A stretch of 64,000 nt of DNA, from contig JAKSZP010000005.1 in the NCBI GenBank assembly GCA_022478985.1, positions 124,001-188,000 of the forward strand, read 5' to 3'. Shown piece after piece: positions 56,861-64,000 of the stretch. Made by a program: the position numbers and the translations under genes. The stretch is from Massospora cicadina (taxonomy: Eukaryota; Entomophthoromycota; Entomophthoromycetes; Entomophthorales; Entomophthoraceae). Every line of letters begins with the position of its first letter. The first letter of the stretch is position 1. The notes beneath the pieces were generated by a model that worked only from the letters and a program-made list of their open reading frames with translations, had not been told where the DNA came from and made no database searches.

Positions 56861-57685
56861 CACATCAAAAGCATTCTGGCATTGTTCCATCCAATCGAAG
56901 GAAGCGTTTTTCTTTAGCAACTTGAAAAGCGGGGCCCCAATGCAGCTGAAATTGGGCATGAACCAGTGGTAATAACCGATCATCCTTAGAAACACCTGAA
57001 TGTCCCGCTTATTCCCTAAGCGAGCCATCTTGCTTATTACTTTCACCTTAGCCAGCTGTAGTTTAAGCCCATTTAAATCAATGATGAACCCAAGGTTTTC
57101 CAATTGTTCTTTATATAAATGGCACTTATGAGGCTTAACTTTGATATTAGCAGCAGCGAGGCGCTGAAGCTTTTGTTCTAAGTGGGCCAGGTGCTCTGTA
57201 AACATCCACGAAAACACATTGATGTTGTCAAGATAAACTAGGACAAAAACAGCTTAAATCGCCTACAATTGTATCCATGGCACGCTGAAACGTAGCCAAG
57301 GCGTAACTTAACCCTTGCAGCATGTGAGTCACCTGGAACAACCGTTTGAGGTGATGATTGCACATTTCTCCCATCATGCTAAAGGCAATTCGATCAGCCA
57401 GTACCCTGAGATCAGATCCATGGTGGAAAAATAGTTCATTCACCCAATTGGTCTAACGCATCATTAATCTGCAGAAGAGGGTAGGAATCATTCTACATTA
57501 CATTATTGAGCTTACAAAAGTCAATAACCGCTTGATTTGAGCCATCCTTTTTCTTTACAATGAGCACAGGTGATGCCCATGGACTGTTTAATGGCTCTAG
57601 AATTCCTTTAATGATAATTTTTTCCACCTCATCAGAGACAACCTCTTCCATTGCTTTTGAACATCTAATAGGTCACAATCAAATG
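56860..57685 (-). pseudogene. Reverse transcriptase of element J (partial)
   Basis: The minus-strand order is VSDEVEKIIIKGILEPLNSP and WASPVLIVKKKDGS (57550-57650), FSTMDLISGYWLIEL (57385-57430), the catalytic box Y-L-D-N-I-N-V-F-S (57209-57238), KPHKCHLYKEQLENLGF (57085-57150) and DIQVFLRMIGYY (56965-57005). The second catalytic Asp is Asn. The RT N-terminus and everything upstream are cut off by K. Confidence 0.9.
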
Positions 57686-57689
57686 GGAG

Positions 57690-58628
57690 AGTGTAAACTT
57701 TTATGTATATTTACTGCACAGGTTGGTTGTTAAGCAAAACTACAAACACTAGTTGTATGGTGATAACTAATAGATTGAGTCTTTAAAATAAGTGGCAACA
57801 AATCCACTCTGGTAATTGCAATTGAGAAATACCACTTTGGACATTTGTTCCCTTCTGTCTTCAATTTAGAAGTAAATATAAATATATTTTAGTAGAATTT
57901 TGTTTTTTATTAGAAAATGTTAGGGGTTTTTATAGGCAGAAGGCAGGCAACTTTTCAGATAATTCTCTGAAAATCAACTGGTTAGTCCCCAAAAAATCTA
58001 ACCCTTGGGATTAACTTCCAATGGTAGCGAATATCTTCATCTTAATTAATCATCAGCAGTGTAACTATTTAAAGATTGGCAACCATCCCCATGTGTTAGG
58101 AACCGGACACAGATGGTTTGGGGGCCATGTTACCTGATTACTACTACTAGCTACTGCCAAAACAAGCGTTAAAACGCTTCAGCAGCTTTGTTAAATGACC
58201 CTAATCACTCAGCGCCTCTGCTGTAAAAATTCATTATAACAATCTGACTATTGGCAATCATGCCCTCATTGAATTACCTAATTAACATTTCGTTGGCATG
58301 ATGTTTGATGAAATATTAATTAAAATAATCGTTGGATTATGTCCTTTAATAAATTTTAGCTACTAATTTAGTTGGAGATGATCTTCAATAAAATTAGTAA
58401 TCAGATCTCATCATTGGATTAGGTCTTTTGATTAATTATGACTAATAATTTAGTTGGGTGTAATGGCTGACAAAATATTAATCAAAACAATCGTTGGACT
58501 ATGTCCTTTAATGAATTTCACTTCTAATTTAGTCAGCAACCATTGCCAAACAATTGGTTGCTTTAACAACCATCAATTTTTAATTGACAAGCGAGATGGA
58601 TAACGTGGTCAACTAAATTTCCAACGCA
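57690..58628 (-). repeat. 3' LTR of element K
   Basis: The right boundary CCAACGCA at 58628 is followed by TCCCCCCACTT, the complement of a polypurine tract, which fixes the end. The LTR contains three tandem units of about 80 bp (58290-58540). The partner LTR lies beyond the window. Confidence 0.7.
58290..58540 (-). repeat. About 80-bp tandem triplication in the K LTR
   Basis: The blocks TAATCGTTGGATTATGTCCTTT, TCATCATTGGATTAGGTCTTTT and CAATCGTTGGACTATGTCCTTT each precede TAATTTAGTTGG or TAATTTAGTCAG, with ends near 58375, 58457 and 58537. The three units are diverged from one another, so the array is old. Such LTR arrays can hold transcription-factor sites, but none was identified. Confidence 0.78.
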
Positions 58629-59200
58629 TCCCCCCACTTGACCAGATTACCCAGCGAGATAGTTTTTCAGAAGCACTTGCTTCTTCTCAAGACTTAAATA
58701 ACAAGCCTAGTTAAGAGGGCCATCTACTGGACTTAACTATCTCATAAGTTCAGAGGTCCCCTTCTTACTCCCGCTTTAGTGAGTGAAGTCATATGGCCTC
58801 ATGCCATACCAGGACTATTTGCCTCAACACCGGCCATAGCCTGGAAAACCTGTACTCCCCCAGGTTGGCCTACCCAGTTGCAATCAGAGCAGATCTTCTA
58901 CATTTTTAGGGATGATATACTTTAGCACCTAGGTACTAATTCTTGGACCCATTTGCAACCTGAGCTAGCCCTGCTGACAATAGTAGGGAACAATGCCCAA
59001 TGTTTTTGAGTATGAGTAATTAAAATTTCATCATTCTTTTTTATATATTTTCATTATTAAAATTATTTTCCTTTTTTATGTTTTTTTCTGGTGTTTAATT
59101 ATTTTTTTCTTTATATATAAATATTCTTTTTAGTACCAATTTTTTAAATACTTGCTATGAACTCAGTTAACTATATGACCATTGAGGATATTTTTGATCA
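58629..59200 (-). other. Polypurine tract and 3' untranslated region of element K
   Basis: The minus-strand purine run AAGTGGGGGGA at 58629-58640 directly borders the LTR. The following 550 bases have no recognisable domain; a very AT-rich stretch lies at 59030-59150. A chromodomain was looked for and not found. Confidence 0.6.
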
Positions 59201-60190
59201 TATTTGCATCTATTGCCAATTTAGAAATTACTTCAAAGGGATCTATCCATGAGGCGTCCAGCTTATTTTGTTGGCCAAATCCATGTATATCACAATAGGA
59301 TACTTTATCACCAATTTAAAATCTTTTATAAGTGGTCATTTTTTATCATCTTACGTTTTAGCCTGGATCCTTTCTGAAGGGTTTTGGCGAATGCTTGGGA
59401 TTGTAAATCAATCATAATATTGGTCAATCAATTTAATTATTGGTCTGGACTTATCCCCAAAGTTGATTACAATGCCAAGTATAGAATTGGTGGTAAGGTG
59501 GCTTTTCTTCCATATAGGAATTTAAAGGGTGTGTTCCCAGTTGAGGAATGATAGCTGACATTAAAGGCAAATGTCACCAAACTTAAGTATAAGCCCAAGT
59601 AGACTTTTTTCCTGCAATCAACTTTCGTAACGTTGCAGCTAAGGTAGCGTTCACTCTCTCAACTAATCCATTTGTTTTGGCTGATATGGGACTGATATGG
59701 TCCCCTTGATTCCCATCAATTCGTTCAATTGGGGTATGACAAAGGAGATAAAATTCATTCCATTATTATTCAGGATCACTTGAGGGCAGACATGCCAATA
59801 TATCACTTGATCCAGAATACTTTTGGCAGCATTAATAGCATCAACCTGTACCATAGCCTTGGTTTCAATCCATTAGGTCAGGTGATCAATTGCAACTATC
59901 ATATATCACATTCCACAAGTGCTTTTATTTAAAGGTCCCATAACATCGATTGATACTGTATTTCAGGAAAATCCTGGTGCACTAAATGATATCCAGCCAC
60001 ATTTTTGTGTGGCTTGTGGAGCTGACACTCAGTACAACAGGAAAGAAAATCCGCTGTATCATAGTTAAACGATTCCTAATGGTAGTATTGGTAAATATGC
60101 TCTAGAGTTTTCTTAAGGCCACCATAGCTGACAACTTTGTGAGCAGTGCAAATTCTTTCTGTTTGTTTGAATAGTTTTGGGAACAAATCC
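59200..60190 (-). pseudogene. Integrase of element K
   Basis: The minus-strand frame 59663-59854 contains INAAKSILDQVIYWHVCPQV and I-L-N-N-N-G-M-N-F-I-S, equivalent to P..i.SDnG..F with the catalytic Asp lost. PYQPKQMD follows. The C-terminal YNAKYRIGGKVAFLPYRN-like segment is near 59470-59525. The N-terminal zinc module is near 60000-60180. Confidence 0.78.
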
Positions 60191-60740
60191 TTTTATGATT
60201 CACTATCTTGAATAGCTGTCCGTTTATATGTTCTGTTCCCTCCATGGATTTTTGTAATGTATTTTACTTCTGGTGTCTCGTCCTCCAACTCTCCTTTAAC
60301 CACTTGTTCAAATAGGTCATCAGCAAAATCTTGTACTGCAAGAATTGCCAGTAGTTGGGATAATCCATCAGCCTTTTGGTTAAATCCCAGCACAATGTTC
60401 AATTTCATAGTCAGATGCCTGCAATTTAAAGGCCCCTCGTGCTAGTCTTCCCACAGGTTCTTTTTAGTTATGCAACCAATGGAGAGATGCATGATTGGTT
60501 ACAACCTTGAAATGTGTCCCATGAATATAAACACAAAATTTCTTGCAAGCATAGATAACTGCAAGACATTTGCACTCGTTGACTGTATAATTCCTTTCAT
60601 CCTTGGTTAAGGTACAGCTGACATATGCCACTGGGTGTTCTTGCCTTGTTCATCCACTTGACTAAGTATTGCATCTATCGCCATGAGCGATGTGCCTGAT
60701 TGTATAATAAATGGTTGGTCAAAATTTGGATATTTGAGTA
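60190..60740 (-). pseudogene. RNase H of element K
   Basis: The end of the domain reads K-L-N-I-V-L-G-F-N-Q-K-A-D-G-L-S-Q (60360-60405), matching i.y..G..N..ADaLSR. The first catalytic segment Q-S-G-T-S-L-M-A-I-D-A-I-L-S-Q (60660-60705) has Gly in place of Asp. An A-rich E.NYTVNE-like block lies around 60570-60600. Confidence 0.82.
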
Positions 60741-61610
60741 TTGGGCTTTTCATCAAGTATTTACATAATTTGTCAAATGCTCCTTGGGCCATTTCATTCC
60801 ATTCGAACCCTTTTTTCAGATCCTTAAGCAGTTGGAATAATGTATCCACTATTTTTGCAAAGTCTTTAATAAAATGGCAATAATAACTGACCATTCCTAA
60901 AAACACTTAATATCATGAACATTTTTTGGCAATGACTCCACTAAATAGCATGGATTTTTTATTTTTGAGGCTGTAATCCATCCGCGTTTATAATGAAGCC
61001 CAAATATTCTAGCTGCTCCTTAAAGAAGTGACACTTTTGGGGCTTTATTTTAAGATTGGCGGCAGTTAATTTCTTGAAATATTTCCTCTAAGTGTTGTAA
61101 GTGCTCAGTGAATGTTTGACTAAATACATTGATATCATCTAGATAGACTGGAACATAGGACAATTTGAGGTCACATAAGATGGTATCCATAGCCCATTGA
61201 AAAGTTGCAGGGGCATTACATAAGCCTTAGCTTCCGTGTAGGTTGGTAAAGCCCTTGTACCATTATTATGGCACACTTCTCCTGGTCCTCAGGTGACATA
61301 TCAATCTGCCAATACCCCAAGATGTGGTCCATCGCTAAAAAGAATTTAGCCCTGCCTAACTGATCCAATGCGTCATCAATTCACAGCAAGGTGTAAAAGT
61401 CTTTTTTTAGTGATTTTATTAAAATGATGATAGTCAATCACAACACAATTTGACCCATCCTTTTTTTGATGATTAATATTGGACTAGCCCATGGGCTGGA
61501 TGAAGGCACAAGCAATCCGTGCTCCAACAACTTTCTATTTCTTTAGCAACTACTGCCTCAGCTGCTCAGGACCTTCAAATAGGTCTCATTCTAATTGGAC
61601 AGCTTCCCCA
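60740..61610 (-). pseudogene. Reverse transcriptase of element K
   Basis: The minus-strand blocks are LVPSSSPWASPILIIKK (about 61460-61510), IDDALDQLGRAKFFLAMDHI then LGYWQID (61297-61385), an F-S-M-G-Y-G block (61180-61210) and FLGMVSYYCHFIKDFAKIVD (60845-60906). The YLDD box near 61130-61150 is split by a frameshift. Overall order and spacing are normal. Confidence 0.85.
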
Positions 61611-61959
61611 GTGTCAATTTGATGGAGTACATTTTCTGCGCACCCAAGATTGTGGTCATTTCAGGCGAAAATAGTTTGATATTCTTTGAATAAAGCCAAT
61701 ACTTCATTTTTGCTGATCTTTGGTTAATTTTAATAATTGTTCCTGAGAGATTAATGTATGAATACATCAAGCCAAATCAGATAATCCTATTTCATATAAT
61801 TCCTCAAATTCGTGGAAGGAATGGAGCTCTGTTATAGGGATTAACTAGGCGAACACAATTACTTTATTTCGCTTGATTATCATTGGCGGTTTTCCCAGAT
61901 TGGCTAATAGAATATGAATTTCCCCATGACCAGGGATTAGGATACCTGGAGCTACCCAA

Positions 61960-62660
61960 AGTTCAATTCTTGATCTTTGCCAGGGAGCCTCGAATTCTAT
62001 ATATATAATTGCTCTGAAATTTTCAGAGTCAGTCCAGTAAAGACCACTGTCTTCATCCTAGGTGGTAGGATTAATTCCTTTTTTACTAAGATTGGGATCC
62101 CTCAGTTTCATTCACGCGTTTTGGTAAAGGGTAGATCTTCTTTTTTTAGTACTAGATGGTCCAAGGGTGGATCTTCTTCCAAACTAGTTTATAACTAACG
62201 GGAAGGATGCCATCTTTATATATCACATTTATAAACTTATTTCTCTGAGTGAGGGGGGCATCCCCATTTTGATGATAGATTAATGGTAGCGTTTGGCCCA
62301 AGATTGTCATAATAATTGCCTCAAAGTCACACTTTACTCCATACTTCTGCATGAAGTCAGTGCCAATGAGGATATCATAATTTTGATTAGGTAGAACAAT
62401 TTCTGGATCAGACACAGCTAGAGATCCAAAATAAAGAGGTAAGGCACTATAAGCCCCAAAGGAGGTAGTAGGGTTGGGCCCAGCAGTACCATACTTCTTT
62501 TGATGTGTTATATCTGGCAAAATCTTTTGACGTTTTACCAATTTGGTAGACACAAAATTGCTTGGTGCACCACTATCAATAATAGCCCTTACTTCTACTT
62601 AGTTAACCAAAATGTTGGCATAAGTACACTCAGATATTGGGAAATGTTGTTTATGAATGT
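61960..62660 (-). pseudogene. Protease region of element K
   Basis: A 133-codon minus frame (62152-62553) contains FGAYSALPLYFGSLAVSD and Y-D-I-L-I-G-T-D-F-M-Q-K-Y-G, matching the C-terminal half of retropepsins (..ilG.DfL...g). The active-site part lies just upstream in another frame: D-S-G-A-P-S-N-F (62550-62585). Insertion M6 interrupts the downstream linker at 62143-62162. Confidence 0.82.
62127..62178 (-). mobile_element. M6: 20-bp retroinsertion with target duplication
   Basis: AAGGGTAGATCTTCTT (62127-62142) and AAGGGTGGATCTTCTT (62163-62178) are a 16-bp duplication with one A/G difference. The insert is TTTTTAGTACTAGATGGTCC. It lies in the protease-RT linker of element K, so it is younger than K. 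Confidence 0.9.
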
Positions 62661-62879
62661 ATAGCGGCATAAGTTGCTGATTCTAGAGTGTGAATAATTT
62701 GGGCTAATATCAGTAAATGAATACTTTATGGTAGTGATAGGAATTGAAACGTTAACATCTTCCTACTTTGTCTTTAGCAATTCATCTTGTTCATCATTAT
62801 TTCAGGCCTTTTCCAACAGTTGATGAGCGTAAGGTCGGGCAACTTCTGATATAAATTCAGAATTAATTGCATTTGTTTT

Positions 62880-64000
62880 TGATTGAGTTATAGCGTGGAT
62901 ATTTGGACCTGTTCTCCGCTGGGGAGAATCATGAAAAGGTTTTTACGAACTGATCAGAGGTATAAATTTCATCAAACTTGCATGGGGGAACTGGACAATT
63001 TGTAGATCTAGATTGTTCCTCATCTAGACCACAGGGCCTTTTCCTGACTCCTCATAGGTTTTGTCTTACTGAATAACGTTCACCTTGATTTTTGGTTTCT
63101 TAGCCCAGCACTTGGGAGCAATGTGTCCAGTATTTCCAGATCTGTTACAAGTAATGCGCGGCGCATTACTAGACCATTTTGGACTGTTGGGGTTTTTCCC
63201 CATTCAATTGGGAAAATCCTTTTTAGGCTCAGGATTTTTTTGCCAAATTTGAATTAAAAGGCTGTTGTTGTTTTGCACTTCGATTTAGTGCATCAAAAGC
63301 GGAAGCCTATTCTTTCAGGTGCTCCATCATTTGAGAAGTAGTGCTACTACTGGTGAAGGTTGATGGCATGATTTGGTGTAAATACCAATAGGGTCGGAGT
63401 GCTGCCTTCATAGCAATGTTTGCATCAAAATCGCTCAGGTTATCAGCTCCTGTCAGGATTTGTGCTTCTTTGTAAAAGTGGTCGGCAAATTCTCCCAAGG
63501 TTTAGTCTTTTCAGAATTGTATTCCCATGAACTCCTGCTTTCAGTTAGCCATTTGTTCAGGGGTTCCAAATTCCTTCATTATTGCATTTTTGCCTCATTA
63601 TAGGACCAATTTCCCCCTCAAAATGGGGAAATACCAAGTTTAGACAAATGGTTTCTAAACAATTAATAACAGTAACTACTTTTTTGGCGATCACTGCAAC
63701 CAAACATGTTCATTTCAGCAATCTGAAGAAATCTGGGGCTTTATCCCTATGAAAGGGTGGCAATTTTGGGGTGAACAAAATTCCTCAGTTTCCACCTGCT
63801 TAGTTGTAAGACGAGTAGAGCGGTTATCCATTCTAGCGCCAGTTGGTGTGTTGTCAGGGGTCATTACCAAGATGCCAGCATAGGCACTTGGCATAATTTA
63901 AGTAGGCTGAATGCTCCCTATATTACATTCATCTTCATATTGGTCCTGATCCCCAATCTCCATTTCCACATGAAAACAAGTACACTTATGCTTTTCCTAT
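62880..64000 (-). pseudogene. Gag of element K, partial at the window edge
   Basis: The capsid frame 63307-63498 reads EFADHFYKEAQILTGADNLS and DFDANIAMKAALRPYWYL, the same block as in E and G. A zinc knuckle at 63108-63149 reads C-N-R-S-G-N-T-G-H-I-A-P-K-C, with the second Cys changed to Ser. The N-terminus lies beyond the window. Stops are present in the linker. Confidence 0.82.

Larger units (their letters stand above)
54773..57690 (-). mobile_element. Element J: Ty3/gypsy element, truncated by element K
   Basis: It consists of an LTR of about 405 bp (54773-55177), a polypurine tract, then integrase, RNase H and RT on the minus strand. The RT N-terminal half is cut at about 57690 by the LTR of K, so the remainder of J is expected beyond the right edge of the window. 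Coding frames are long (up to 149 codons), making J one of the better-preserved elements. Confidence 0.85.
57690..64000 (-). mobile_element. Element K: Ty3/gypsy element, runs off the right edge
   Basis: An LTR of about 940 bp (about 57690-58628) is followed by a polypurine tract and then integrase, RNase H, RT, protease and Gag on the minus strand up to the window end. It interrupts the RT gene of J. The left edge is uncertain between TGGGAGAGTG at 57684 and TGTAAAC at 57692. Confidence 0.87.

Noticed and set aside
1..64000. tRNA or rRNA genes, CRISPR arrays, bacterial-style operons, riboswitches
   Set aside because: None was seen on reading both strands. The only regular direct repeats are LTR-internal arrays and target duplications, and the genome type is eukaryotic.

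Overview
The window looks like a gene-poor, AT-rich stretch of a large eukaryotic genome. I see no intact host gene. Nearly everything recognisable is retrotransposon in various states of decay: Ty3/gypsy LTR elements (some with a chromodomain or a collagen-like Gag), one LINE fragment, and copies of a LINE-associated protein family with no reverse transcriptase. A filamentous fungus with a bloated genome, such as a rust-like basidiomycete, is my best guess; this is inference from element types and base composition only.

Layout. 1-915 is AT-rich and featureless. Element A (916-6291, +) is a chromovirus with paired LTRs of about 890 bp. 6292-10369 holds a gypsy fragment (B), a degenerate copy of the unknown protein family X (X-a) and two tiny poly(A)-tailed insertions. 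Element C (about 10370-17246, -) is a gypsy element with both LTRs. From about 17247 to 53035 I reconstruct one old gypsy element D (+), split by younger insertions. Its Gag pieces (17.9-20.66 kb) are followed by G (20660-35470, +), whose 3' LTR is itself split by H (27715-34938, -). D resumes at 35471-35886, is broken by X-b (35906-37614, -) and then by F (37696-50798, +). The 5' LTR of F is split by E (38160-44677, +, 5-bp target duplication), and the RT gene of E is split by LINE fragment L (40802-42697, -, 20-bp target duplication). D's RT, RNase H and integrase follow at 50.8-53.03 kb. X-c (53036-54772, -) comes next. Element J (54773 to about 57690, -) is cut by the LTR of element K (about 57690 to beyond the right edge, -).

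The most unusual signal is a family of very short insertions of 15-45 bp. All end in the same ACCATCTAGTACTAAAAA-type 3' terminus and are flanked by 12-17 bp target-site duplications. The 3' end of X-b resembles the same terminus, so these look like extremely 5'-truncated products of target-primed reverse transcription from an X-type element. X-c instead ends in the 3' tail of LINE L, which suggests X is an ORF1-like protein carried by LINE-mobilised elements without their own RT, analogous to half-LINEs.

All coding regions contain stops or frameshifts and are listed as pseudogenes. Boundaries without target duplications are accurate to tens of bases at best. Domain calls come from reading motifs in translation, not from database searches.
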